Shown here: piece after piece, positions 54,583 to 63,110 of the stretch
Layout of the letters: each line of letters starts with the position of its first letter
Position numbering within the stretch: position 1 is the stretch's first letter
DNA from: Blautia glucerasea
GTDB lineage: Bacteria > Bacillota > Clostridia > Lachnospirales > Lachnospiraceae
Direction of reading: 5' to 3'
DNA: 64,000 bases
Assembly: GCF_013304385.1 (NCBI RefSeq)
Contig: NZ_JAAITU010000021.1
Coordinates: 1-64,000 of the forward strand
Notes under the pieces: model-generated
The model's database searches: none
What the model was told of the DNA's origin: nothing
The model's input: the letters and a program-made list of their open reading frames with translations, nothing else
Made by a program: the position numbers and the translations under genes

Positions 54583-56369
54583 AGAAGGATAATATCTGAT
54601 ATGTTGGTCAGATATTGTTTTAAAGGCATTTCCTGGATGCCACGGGTACTCATTCCTTCAAATATTACATGTTTGTTTTTTATTCCATATACAAGCAGAT
54701 ATTCTATACCGCCGGCTTTCTTATCTCTTTTATGAACAGATATTCCAGGGATAGGAAAGTCTTCTGCGGTAACAGAAAGATCCATTTGGTAGGATTCTGC
54801 AGAAGGAATGCGCTGTCTCATTTTCTGAAGAACCAGGTTTCCTTCTGTAGTGGATTCTACAGGATTGATATCTTTGATCAACTCTTCATAGGATAGTGGT
54901 TTGCCAAGGACGGTTGACCATTTTACCAGTGCCCACAAAGCGGTATTTGTAGTTGTATAATTGGATATCTGAAAAGAGTATTCTACGAATTTTTGGTAGT
55001 TTTCTGGCTGTGTTCGTTTCAGATGCTCCAGAAAGGCGTAACTGAGTTTGTTCAGCCGTATGTTCAGTTGGCAGCTTTTGGAATTGGTGGTATACATATT
55101 GCCATACTGAAGATAGGAATTGGCGTAGCATTCGCCTCCACAGGCCTGGTGAAAATCACAGGCTTTACATGCTGGGATTTTGTCTTTAGGACGTTCCCAG
55201 TATTTTTTTACCAAATCCGGACGTACGCCTTCCGCCAGGCTCCCGATACAGAAATCTTTTGAACCCATCATAACGCTGCATGAATAGAATTTTCCGTCAG
55301 GACCGCAGATAATACGGTTTTTACCCATTTCACAGCGGAAAGGAGCGCTGCCGCCTTTCCGCAGATTTTGCGAGATCAGGATGCCGAAAACATCAGCACC
55401 ATTGATCAGCTTTATCAGATAGTCAAAATTCCCCTGCTTTAACTGGAACAATACATTTTCGCACAGTTTCTCGTAATGCAGCAAAAGCTCATCTATATCA
55501 AAGTGATCGAAATCGTAGGCAGATCCGGAATATTCCCGGATATAGCGCATGCTGATACAGTCTACATTTGGAAGCTGATAAAGTTCATCAAAGATTTCAT
55601 CCACCTTCTGGTTTAAAGGGGTGATAGTGGAAGCAATGCCGAATTTTTTGTTTTGAAACAATTCCAGACTCTTTTTTACATCCTGGAAAGTGCCTTTCCC
55701 ATTTTTGTATATCCGGTTATTGTCATTGGTTTCCTGTCCGCCATCAAGGCTTGTTCCAAGAAGAATCATGGATTCATTTTCAAAATAATCAGCCATTTCC
55801 CGAGTCATCAATGTGAGATTGGAGCAGAACATGATCTCGATGGCTTTTCCGATTTCCTGTCTCTTTTCTTTACAGTATTCTGTTACCTGACGAATCAAAT
55901 CGAACTTCAGCAAAGGCTCTCCGGAGCCGCTGAAATCAAAAATATATTTGCAGCCGTAGGGAGCATATTCGTAAAGCATATAATCAATAGCTTTTTTGAT
56001 GGTATCAAAGCTCAATTCCTGGTTGTCCAGATAATCAGAGTGTCCAAAGCAGTATTTACAGTTCAGGTTGCATTTCCTGGATGGATGAAAACACAAGGTA
56101 AACTGTCCAAGCTCCAGTTCATTTCTAATTTCTGATTCTGAATAGTGAGTCAGATTTCCAATGCGTTTTTCTATGGATGTTCTTGAAAAAACGGAGTATT
56201 CTTCCGGAGATTCTTTCTTCAAAAAGCAATCCAGTTCTTTCCATGTCCATTGATATTCACAATCTGTCATTGCACAATCAGGGCGCAGACCAAAGTAATA
56301 ATTGACAGCAGGCAGATAAAGGATTTTCTCATTCAGGGCTGTATAAATAATTGCTTTATATGTTTTCAT
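54579..56369 (-). CDS. Radical SAM/SPASM peptide maturase with C39-like tail
   Basis: The 596-aa protein has an N-terminal region (1-95), then a radical SAM domain with the cluster motif CNLNCKYC at 100-107, FSGSGEPLL and GTSLDGGQETND. The SPASM region contains CGPDGKFYSCSVM, CKACDFHQACGGECYANS and a later Cys. Residues ~470-596 look like a C39 peptidase fold without its catalytic residues (see findings). It should modify the precursor encoded upstream through C-C or thioether bonds. Start 56,369 is chosen by GGAGG upstream on the minus strand. It overlaps the transporter by 14 bases, so the two genes are translated together. Confidence 0.93.
   Translation of the reverse strand: MKTYKAIIYTALNEKILYLPAVNYYFGLRPDCAMTDCEYQWTWKELDCFLKKESPEEYSVFSRTSIEKRIGNLTHYSESEIRNELELGQFTLCFHPSRKCNLNCKYCFGHSDYLDNQELSFDTIKKAIDYMLYEYAPYGCKYIFDFSGSGEPLLKFDLIRQVTEYCKEKRQEIGKAIEIMFCSNLTLMTREMADYFENESMILLGTSLDGGQETNDNNRIYKNGKGTFQDVKKSLELFQNKKFGIASTITPLNQKVDEIFDELYQLPNVDCISMRYIREYSGSAYDFDHFDIDELLLHYEKLCENVLFQLKQGNFDYLIKLINGADVFGILISQNLRKGGSAPFRCEMGKNRIICGPDGKFYSCSVMMGSKDFCIGSLAEGVRPDLVKKYWERPKDKIPACKACDFHQACGGECYANSYLQYGNMYTTNSKSCQLNIRLNKLSYAFLEHLKRTQPENYQKFVEYSFQISNYTTTNTALWALVKWSTVLGKPLSYEELIKDINPVESTTEGNLVLQKMRQRIPSAESYQMDLSVTAEDFPIPGISVHKRDKKAGGIEYLLVYGIKNKHVIFEGMSTRGIQEMPLKQYLTNISDIILL
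54591..54621 (+). terminator. Terminator of rseP inside the convergent maturase gene
   Basis: Perfect 9-bp arms AATATCTGA (54,591-54,599) and TCAGATATT (54,608-54,616), then GTTTT. It lies within the last codons of the minus-strand maturase. Confidence 0.7.
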
Positions 56370-58557
56370 CGAATCCTCCAAGTAGATCCGGCTGTGTATG
56401 TGAATGATCCTGTACTTCATTCCACAGCCTGTAATAATAATATTTGTTTTGCAGAAGCTGAACATGTGTGCCTTCTTCCACCAGAGAACCATTATCAAAT
56501 ACATAGATCCAATCACAGTTTTTTACTGTGGTCAGCCTGTGAGCAATCTGGATCAATGTCATATGATTGGCACATTCTGACAGGGCACGTCCGATCATCT
56601 TTTCTGAAATATTGTCCAGGCTGCTTGTGGCTTCATCCATGATCAGAACTTGAGGCTTCCCAAGAAGTGCCCGGGCAATGGAAATCCGTTGTTTCTGACC
56701 GCCGGAAAGATTTTTTCCGTTTTCCTCAATCAGGGTTTCAAAGCCAAGAGGCAGAGAATTAGCCATTTCCTGTATGCCGCATAATTCGCAGATGTGGTTG
56801 AAATCACTTTCTTCAATATCCTCACGACCGTTTAGCAGATTTTCGCGAAGAGAACCATTTTGCAGGAAAACATCTTGGGAAAGATACAGAATCTTTTTAC
56901 GCAGTTCCGGTTTATAAATGGTGTTCATATCAACATCGTTGTAGAAAATAGTTTGATCAGATGTCTGAAAAAGACCTACCAGAAGCTTTGCCAGAGTTGT
57001 TTTTCCTGATCCGGAATTTCCGACAAAACCGATTTTTTGTCCCTGTGTTATGGTTAGTGATACATTTTTCAGAACGGGCTTCCTTGTACCGTAAGAGAAA
57101 GTAAGATCCTGAACGCGGATCCGTTTAAAATCAGGCAGTGGCTGTACATGCGCCGGTTTTTCTGCATCGTATTCACATCTGTAATCCAGAACTTCTCCAA
57201 CACGGTTTACGGATACAACGGCAGCCTGAATGGTAGGCTGCAGATTGATCAGATTTGTAACCGGCCCGATAAAATATCCTAACAGGGCATTAAAGGTGAT
57301 CAGTTCACCAATGGAAAGATTTCCCTTTAGCACGCCGGCTGTGCCTACCCACAGGATGGCAACACCTCCAAGGGAAGAAATGGTAGAGATCAGGGTGCTT
57401 TCACTAAGTGAGATCATTCCGATATGGAAATTTTTTTTCAGAAGATCCTTGTACATACCGCTTACTTTGTCAAAATGCCGTTTTTCATTATTAAAGGATT
57501 TTATGGTTTCTATGCCGTTTACACTTTCGATAAAGCGTGAAGTGACCTTTGCATTGTCGTCCAGGATCTGACGGTTCATTTTCATTAATGGCCCTGTATA
57601 TAGAAAAACAATCAGAGCATACACAGCCATCATAATGAAGGCCACCAGAAACATTTGAGGATTATATCTGCACAGGATCACTGCACCGGCAATTGCCATA
57701 AATGCATCTAAAAAAACACCTACGGTTGCTTCCGAAATCAGGCTTTGTACACTTCCAATGTCACTGAACCTGGATATGATATCTCCTGTATCCCGCATGG
57801 TGTAAAAACGCATGGGAAGAAGCAGTGTATGGTAATAATATCCGAGAGTCAGTTGGGTATCCAGTCGTTGTTCGTATTTGATCATGATAATACTTCGGAT
57901 AACACTTAAAAGAATCTGAGCCAAATAGAGAATAATAATGCCCAGGGAAACCTGCGTCAGATAGGAAAAAGACGCAGAAGGTACGATTTTGTCCATGATC
58001 GTCTGATAATAGTATGAGGTTATTACACCAATGCCTGTGCAGATCACAGACAGAAGGATAATCAGAAATATGGAGCTTTTTTGAGCCAGAATCAGGCGGC
58101 AAAAGCTTAATAGATTGTTTTTTTCATGATTACCTGTCACAGAATCATCGGACGGAGCAGTCAGAAGAAGAAAACCTGTCCAGTTTTTTAAAAATTGATC
58201 TTTTTTACATGTAAGGATTCCTTTTGCAGGATCACACAGCTTTATGCTGTCTTTTTTTACTTTCAGCACCACTACATAATGGAGAAGCCCATCATCGGTG
58301 ATCATATGAGCAACGGCTGGATAGGGAAGATCAGGTGTCAGTCCGTCCGGAGTCATGTTCAGAGCACGGTATTGGTAATGGTAATGGGCAAGTCCACGGA
58401 TAAGACCGGAGGCAGAGGTACCTTCCCGGTCTGTACCGCAAATATCTTTTAATTCGCTTATGGATATTTTAAGACCGTAATACTTGAAAATGCTAAGAAG
58501 ACAGGCTGGTCCACAGTCTGCCTTATCATTTTGTAATATTGGTGTGAAACGTTTCAT
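56356..58557 (-). CDS. C39 peptidase-containing ABC transporter (PCAT)
   Basis: The 733-aa protein has an N-terminal C39 Cys-protease domain with triad C15 (KADCGPAC), H93 (LLHYVVV) and D109 (LCDPAKG). A six-helix ABC membrane domain (~155-460) and a C-terminal ATPase (GNSGSGKTT, LSGGQKQR, DEATSSLD) follow. PCATs cut the leader after a Gly-Gly motif and export the core peptide. The precursor encoded upstream has NGG at 25-27, a suitable site. The gene lies downstream of the terminator hairpin at 58,595 in the same operon. Confidence 0.95.
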   Translation of the reverse strand: MKRFTPILQNDKADCGPACLLSIFKYYGLKISISELKDICGTDREGTSASGLIRGLAHYHYQYRALNMTPDGLTPDLPYPAVAHMITDDGLLHYVVVLKVKKDSIKLCDPAKGILTCKKDQFLKNWTGFLLLTAPSDDSVTGNHEKNNLLSFCRLILAQKSSIFLIILLSVICTGIGVITSYYYQTIMDKIVPSASFSYLTQVSLGIIILYLAQILLSVIRSIIMIKYEQRLDTQLTLGYYYHTLLLPMRFYTMRDTGDIISRFSDIGSVQSLISEATVGVFLDAFMAIAGAVILCRYNPQMFLVAFIMMAVYALIVFLYTGPLMKMNRQILDDNAKVTSRFIESVNGIETIKSFNNEKRHFDKVSGMYKDLLKKNFHIGMISLSESTLISTISSLGGVAILWVGTAGVLKGNLSIGELITFNALLGYFIGPVTNLINLQPTIQAAVVSVNRVGEVLDYRCEYDAEKPAHVQPLPDFKRIRVQDLTFSYGTRKPVLKNVSLTITQGQKIGFVGNSGSGKTTLAKLLVGLFQTSDQTIFYNDVDMNTIYKPELRKKILYLSQDVFLQNGSLRENLLNGREDIEESDFNHICELCGIQEMANSLPLGFETLIEENGKNLSGGQKQRISIARALLGKPQVLIMDEATSSLDNISEKMIGRALSECANHMTLIQIAHRLTTVKNCDWIYVFDNGSLVEEGTHVQLLQNKYYYYRLWNEVQDHSHTQPDLLGGFDENI

Positions 58558-58594
58558 GATGGTATCCTTCCAAATTATTTATGCAACAGAAAAA

Positions 58595-58624
58595 TGAGAG
58601 CCGGATGTGTATCCGGCTCTCATT
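58595..58624 (-). terminator. Attenuating hairpin between precursor and transporter genes
   Basis: Perfect 13-bp arms ATGAGAGCCGGAT and ATCCGGCTCTCAT around GTGT. There is no long T-run on the minus strand, so partial read-through is expected. This is the usual way to make precursor in excess. Confidence 0.75.
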
Positions 58625-58637
58625 GAATTGTGATAAA

Positions 58638-58973
58638 TTAACTTGGCCATTTACCATATTTCTGATAGTATGCAGCGTCGGGTAATCTTGAATTGTCATT
58701 GGGGTTTTTACTTTGTGTTCCATAGTAATAGTACGGGTTTGAACTCCGGATGACCTGATTGTAGACTGCAAGTGGAGCTGTAGCTTCACCGACCCGACGG
58801 GAACACTGGCAATAACCGTATTTTCCACCAGCATAAGCATCTAAGGAAGCCAGTTCTCTTCCATTGCATATGAAACGAACATGCACACGGCATCCGCCGT
58901 TGACTTCGTCCAACTGATCAGCAGCTGCTTCTTTTGCGTTTACCTGGATCGCATCCAAATTAATCTTTTTCAT
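58638..58973 (-). CDS. Double-glycine RiPP precursor, 111 aa
   Basis: The leader (1-27) is MKKINLDAIQVNAKEAAADQ plus LDEVNGG. The 84-residue core has four Cys (28, 36, 55, 57), a Tyr/Asn/Pro-rich stretch with four consecutive Tyr, and a C-terminal KYGKW (K105-W109, a KxxxW spacing) before PS. A second Gly-Gly at 49-50 exists. AGGAGG lies nine bases before ATG 58,973; the upstream in-frame extension looks non-coding. Together with the C39 transporter and radical SAM maturase genes it forms a RiPP locus. The core is long for the known Cys-rich classes, and I could not place it in one. Confidence 0.82.
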   Translation of the reverse strand: MKKINLDAIQVNAKEAAADQLDEVNGGCRVHVRFICNGRELASLDAYAGGKYGYCQCSRRVGEATAPLAVYNQVIRSSNPYYYYGTQSKNPNDNSRLPDAAYYQKYGKWPS

Positions 58974-59006
58974 TGCGTTTTTCCTCCTGTTAATGAATTC
59001 ATGAGA

Positions 59007-59036
59007 ATGATAGCATAATTTACAGAATATTGTCAA
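59007..59036 (-). promoter_or_regulatory. RiPP operon promoter
   Basis: Minus strand TTGACA (complement of 59,031-59,036), 18-bp spacer, TATCAT (complement of 59,007-59,012), about 30 bases before the precursor ATG. Confidence 0.7.
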
Positions 59037-59222
59037 TAAATTAAAAAAATGAAACATATATTTCTGCGATACTGACAAAATTAAATGATAATAATTGTAT
59101 ATTATAACTAAAAAGGTTTGTTGCGGTATGATATTTATAAAACGGAAAAATAATTAGAAAATCGGAACAAGATCCTGCTTTGTTTCATATGCTAATCTGA
59201 AAAGCATTTTTTGAGGGACTAT

Positions 59223-59924
59223 ATGGGGGCAGTTTCAAAAATTCATGCCATGGAAGAAAATATAGACAAGGGAAAGCTTCAGGTAACAATAAGATCAGGG
59301 ACAGACAATCATCCGGTAGAAAATGCGTTAGTCAGAATATCCTATACCGGTGACCCGGACAGCTTTGTTGAAGAGGTACGCACAGACGAATCCGGTCAGA
59401 CACCGGTACTGGAATTAAAGTCTCCGCCTTTGGAATACAGTATGAGTGCAGACCAGGAAAAGCAGCCATATGCAGAGTATACTGTACAGGTAGAAGCAGA
59501 AGGATATGAAAAGGAAGAGGTGGCCGGAACAGAAGTGCTGCCAAAAGTACTGGCAAAACAGCCGGTTCTTCTGGCAGCACGGAATATAACTGATTCTTAT
59601 CAGAGGATTGTGATACCCCCTCATACATTGTTCGGGGATTATCCGCCTAAGATTGAAGAGGCAGAAGTAAAGCCAATAGAGGAATCCGGTGAGATCGTTC
59701 TTAGCAAAGTGGTAATTCCGGAATACGTTGTGGTTCATGACGGACCAGCCAATGACCCATCAGCATCCAATTATTATGTTCGGTACAGAGACTATATAAA
59801 AAATGTGGCAAGCAGTGAAATCTATGCCACCTGGCCGGACGATACCATCCGGGCAAATGTGCTGGCTATCATGTCATTTACATTAAACCGTGTATATACG
59901 GAATGGTACCGGAATAAACAGTGA
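59223..59924 (+). pseudogene. SleC-like spore cortex-lytic protein, N-terminal fragment
   Basis: The 233 readable residues start with a beta-sandwich region (KLQVTIRSGTDNHPVENALV...). They end in a stretch typical of SleC-like peptidoglycan-binding proteins of Clostridia (IPEYVVVHDGPANDPSA, YRDYIKNVASSEIYATWPDD and NRVYTEWYRNK). Full-length relatives continue for about 200 residues with the catalytic part and binding repeats; here a stop comes straight after NKQ, and no continuation was found in other frames. GAGGGA sits before ATG 59,223. I infer a 3' truncation; a short functional variant is less likely. Confidence 0.65.
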
Positions 59925-60095
59925 TTCATGACTGAGGCTGGGTGATCATGCCAGAACCGGCTACAAAATGCTTTGATCATAAATGCCAGGGGCAGAAATT
60001 AGTTCTGATCCTGGTTTGCGTTATCTGTTTTTTACATTGCGAAAAACACGTACATGTTTTATACTGAAACTGTAAAGAAAGGAGGAATGGATTAT

Positions 60096-60437
60096 ATGCC
60101 ACAGACGATTCATACTCTGTTGATTCAATATTTATCAGAAGTACAAAAGATATATGGAACACATTTGAAGAGTGTAATTTTATATGGATCTTATGCTAGG
60201 GGAGATTATACATCGGAGTCGGATATAGATATTATGATTTTGGTGGATCTTTCAGAGGAAGAGATGGATGCCTATTCAGATGCTTTGGCTGAAGTAGGAT
60301 TTGAGTACAATGTGCAATATAATATATGGATGATGCCGGTGGTGAAAAACAAGCAGCATTTTTATCATTGGGTGTCTTCTTATCCATTTTACTCTAATGT
60401 ACAGAAGGAAGGGGTTGTTTTGTATGAAGCAGCCTGA
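60096..60437 (+). CDS. MNT-type minimal nucleotidyltransferase (antitoxin)
   Basis: The 113-aa protein has the pol-beta-like motif GSYARGDYTSESDIDIMI with GS and D-x-D. In HEPN-MNT modules this enzyme neutralises the HEPN toxin, in known cases by AMPylating it. ATG 60,096 is preferred over 60,087 because GGAGGA at 60,081-60,086 would be too close to the latter. The HEPN gene starts 14 bases before its end. Confidence 0.9.
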   Translation: MPQTIHTLLIQYLSEVQKIYGTHLKSVILYGSYARGDYTSESDIDIMILVDLSEEEMDAYSDALAEVGFEYNVQYNIWMMPVVKNKQHFYHWVSSYPFYSNVQKEGVVLYEAA

Positions 60438-60831
60438 TTCTATTGATATGGGAACGAAAATGGATGTAGTAAAGCATCGTTTGAATGTGGCAAAGGAGGA
60501 TTTGCAGACAGCGCAGCTTACATTTGAAGCTGGGCAGTATCGTGGCGCCAATAACAGAGCATATTACAGTATATTCCATACAATTTGTGCCATACTTGCG
60601 AAAGAAGGTGTTGCTTTTAAGCGTCATAAAGATACGTTAAGTTATTTTAATAAAAATTATGTGAAGCCTGGGATTTTTCCACATGATTTAGGAAGAAAAA
60701 TCGTAAAGGCAGAAGAGATTCGACATGCAAGTGATTATGATACATTTTATATAGCATCAAAGGCTGTGACTGCAGAGCAGATTGAAACAGCTGAAAAGAT
60801 ACTTAAATTGGCAGAAGAATATTTATTATAA
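60424..60831 (+). CDS. HEPN-domain toxin
   Basis: The 135-aa helical HEPN protein has the RNase-like R-x6-H motif in NNRAYYSIFHTICAILA and a C-terminal long helix (TAEQIETAEKILKLAEEYLL). HEPN proteins paired with MNT act as RNA-cutting toxins; the pair with the overlapping MNT gene is the well-known type VII toxin-antitoxin arrangement. GAAGGAAGGGG at 60,401-60,411 may serve the start. The intact R-x6-H suggests potential activity. Confidence 0.9.
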   Translation: MKQPDSIDMGTKMDVVKHRLNVAKEDLQTAQLTFEAGQYRGANNRAYYSIFHTICAILAKEGVAFKRHKDTLSYFNKNYVKPGIFPHDLGRKIVKAEEIRHASDYDTFYIASKAVTAEQIETAEKILKLAEEYLL

Positions 60832-60868
60832 GTACAGGGGTCAGGAGTGTTCTGACCTCTGTACTTAT
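60830..60868. terminator. Symmetrical terminator between HEPN and AEC genes
   Basis: AAGTACAGGGGTCAG (from 60,829) pairs with CTGACCTCTGTACTT (60,852-60,866), loop GAGTGTT. It overlaps the HEPN stop and probably serves both convergent genes. Confidence 0.8.
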
Positions 60869-60870
60869 AT

Positions 60871-61582
60871 TTAACCAATAAAAGACTCAAACAAACCCAC
60901 CATGATTGGCATGGTGATGATAGACAGCAAGGTGGTAAGAACATATAAAGAACTGGAATAGGCAGCATCCTTGTCATATAGCAGAGCCATGGAAGTAACA
61001 GTGGCGCAGGCCGGAGTAATGGCCGCAAGATATACAGTCAGCAGGAAGATGGATATGGAAAAGAAACAGAATGAGTCCGATCAGAATTGAAAGGATATTC
61101 ACATTCAAAAGAATCTTTTTCCAATCCGTTTTTTCTGTTTTACACAACATTCCTTTACAGTGAGTCCATAGCAAAACCAGCTGAAAAGTCATGAAGGCAC
61201 TGGAATAAATAATATAGTCCTGTCCCTGCAGCGCCTGTACCAGTGGGAAAATCAGGATTCCGGCGTTAGGGTAAATAATATTTGCCTGCTCGATCGCATT
61301 CAGATGTAATGCACCATGCAATGGGATATTTGCTAAAAGAAAAAGAATATGGATACCAATGGCAGTTGCAAAGGCAAATACCAGATTTTTTTGTATATCC
61401 GGGGTGAAATCGACCTGAAAAGCATTCAGGATCACGCAGGGGATTACCAGATATACAAGGACAACGGAAAGGCATTTGCTGTCCTGGGATTTTACAAGCC
61501 TTAACTTTACAATTGCATATCCCATAAACATGATAAGAAATAATTTTGCAATTTCCTTTGCAAGTAAAATACTGATTTCCAT
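60871..61582 (-). pseudogene. AEC family transporter (auxin efflux carrier type), deleted and frameshifted
   Basis: The first 184 residues (MEISILLAKEIAKLFLIMFM...) are a normal AEC N-terminal half with five hydrophobic segments, including YPNAGILIFPLVQALQG. After HIHLP the frame turns to non-family sequence and stops at about 60,974. In another frame directly following, family-like C-terminal sequence appears (LLTVYLAAITPACATVTSMA, LSIITMPIMVGLFESFIG) and ends at 60,871. About 60-70 residues of the usual middle are missing between them. So a deletion near 61,045-61,060 fused the two parts out of frame. Confidence 0.8.
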
Positions 61583-61783
61583 ATCCCTGAATTCCTCTTA
61601 AAGCGATTGAAATTTCTGAATTTTCAAAGACTATTATATTGAGGGGAATGATTTTTGTAAAGTAAAAAGGGGCTTTTTCCAAGATTTGGAAAATCTTTTC
61701 TGAAACGACAGAAGAAGTGATAGGGTAAGAGTATATGCTTAATGTCCCTCTGATATGCTGATATATTTTATAATGTAAGTGAA

Positions 61784-61820
61784 AGAGCGTTTTTCTGGTA
61801 TTGAAATAGAAAAACGCTCT
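61784..61820 (-). terminator. Terminator after the XRE gene
   Basis: Perfect arms AGAGCGTTTTTCT (61,784-61,796) and AGAAAAACGCTCT (61,808-61,820), symmetrical. Confidence 0.85.
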
Positions 61821-61847
61821 TACTGGTATTATATAAAATGAAACAAA

Positions 61848-62174
61848 TTATAACTGTTGTTCTGAAAGCCATGTAAGAAAATTACGGGCAAGTGATAACT
61901 GCCTGGAGTTCATGTTGCGAAGCAGTTCACTGATATTTTTCCATTCATCGCCATATGTTTGCATAGTTCCAACAAGAAATTCATCGGGTGTTGTATCCAG
62001 AGCTAAAGCAAGGCGCATAATTACTTCAACAGAGGGAATAGAAATGCTGCGTTCAATATTGGAAAGATATTTCTGACTGAGATCTGCTTTTTCTTCTACC
62101 TCGGACTGTTTTAATCCGAGTTCCTTCCGCCGGTGGGCAATTCTTTTACCTATTTCTTTATAATTTAAATCCAT
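61848..62174 (-). CDS. XRE-family regulator
   Basis: The 108-aa protein has a Cro/cI HTH at about 8-62: IAHRRKELGLKQSEVEEKAD followed by SQKYLSNIERSISIPSVEV. A C-terminal helical part contains WKNISELLRNMNSRQLSLAR. GGAGGT lies just upstream of the start on the minus strand. The target is unknown; it is flanked by a deleted transporter and small unknown genes. It appears intact. Confidence 0.88.
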   Translation of the reverse strand: MDLNYKEIGKRIAHRRKELGLKQSEVEEKADLSQKYLSNIERSISIPSVEVIMRLALALDTTPDEFLVGTMQTYGDEWKNISELLRNMNSRQLSLARNFLTWLSEQQL

Positions 62175-62413
62175 GCATACCTCCTGTTTTTTATTTCTAT
62201 GATATGTGAATTAAAAAAATGATAAACCGATTAATAAATGAAAATTCGACTTTACATACGAAAAATAAAGTAGTATAATAAGAGACAACAAAAATTGCAG
62301 GAAGTCAGGATATGTTGACAGACTATTTTGAAAGAATACAGTTTGTTGATATGGTTTCGTGATTTTCTGTCAATTGGTGTAAAATTATAAACTATATTGA
62401 AGGAGGAAAAAAC

Positions 62414-62587
62414 ATGGCATGTCCAGAACTTGTTGACAATGTATCAGGAGATTCTACCGATCGTTCATGGTATCCGTACAGATGTGCACTGACAGGGGCG
62501 AAGATCAGCAGTGATAAATGTTATAAACGCTGTGAGTATTCATCTGATTATGAAAAATGTCCGGCATACAAAAGGGAGTACAAGTAA
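62414..62587 (+). CDS. 57-aa Cys-rich small protein, unknown
   Basis: The frame MACPELVDNVSGDSTDRSWY ... ends YKREYK and has five Cys at 3, 24, 36, 40 and 49. These are spaced like a metal- or cluster-binding small protein (CYKRCEYSSDYEKC). AAGGAGGA at 62,400-62,406 is an excellent ribosome site. It is too short for many gene finders. I do not recognise a family; there is no signal peptide or membrane segment. A small zinc-binding protein is a guess. Confidence 0.65.
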   Translation: MACPELVDNVSGDSTDRSWYPYRCALTGAKISSDKCYKRCEYSSDYEKCPAYKREYK

Positions 62588-62774
62588 AATTGAAAATATG
62601 GCGGGAAGCCTGTATGGATGTAGAGAAAATCTGTTTCCCGCCGTATTAAATCAGACACAAATATTGACATAAAGAAAATTGCTATTATGGAAACTGTAAT
62701 ATGTATGAAAAGAAATCTTAAATAAAGAATGCGTTATAATTTGTTGATGCACAAAAAAAGAAGGAAGGATAACA

Positions 62775-63110
62775 GTGGACAGAATCAAGAGTATTGTAAT
62801 TGGGATTTTCAGCTTAATATGGGTTTCCGGGATTTGGACAACAGCGGCAATGGGAACTGAGGAAGGCGGCGCAGGTGTAAATGGAATTCTTGCGTTTATA
62901 CTATGGGCTTTATGTATATTTCTGATAATAAAAGGAAGAGCAGTTGTAGCAGTTATAGCCAGCACAGTAATAATGATCATAATATCTATTCCCAAATTGA
63001 ACACTGCTGGTGTGAGTGGTGGATTTTGGGAAGTTTATACACCTGTAGCAGAGATTATTGCGGTAATCGTCATTATTAAAGTTATAATAGATACGATTAA
63101 TAAATATTAA
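62775..63110 (+). CDS. Small membrane protein, unknown
   Basis: The 111-aa protein has about four hydrophobic segments: IKSIVIGIFSLIWVSGIWTT, NGILAFILWALCIFLIIKG, AVVAVIASTVIMIIISIP and PVAEIIAVIVIIKVIIDTI. GTG start at 62,775 with AGAAGGAAGG at 62,758-62,767. The composition suggests a superinfection-immunity or DUF4064-like small membrane protein, but I cannot assign it. It is AT-rich like its neighbours. Confidence 0.65.
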   Translation: MDRIKSIVIGIFSLIWVSGIWTTAAMGTEEGGAGVNGILAFILWALCIFLIIKGRAVVAVIASTVIMIIISIPKLNTAGVSGGFWEVYTPVAEIIAVIVIIKVIIDTINKY

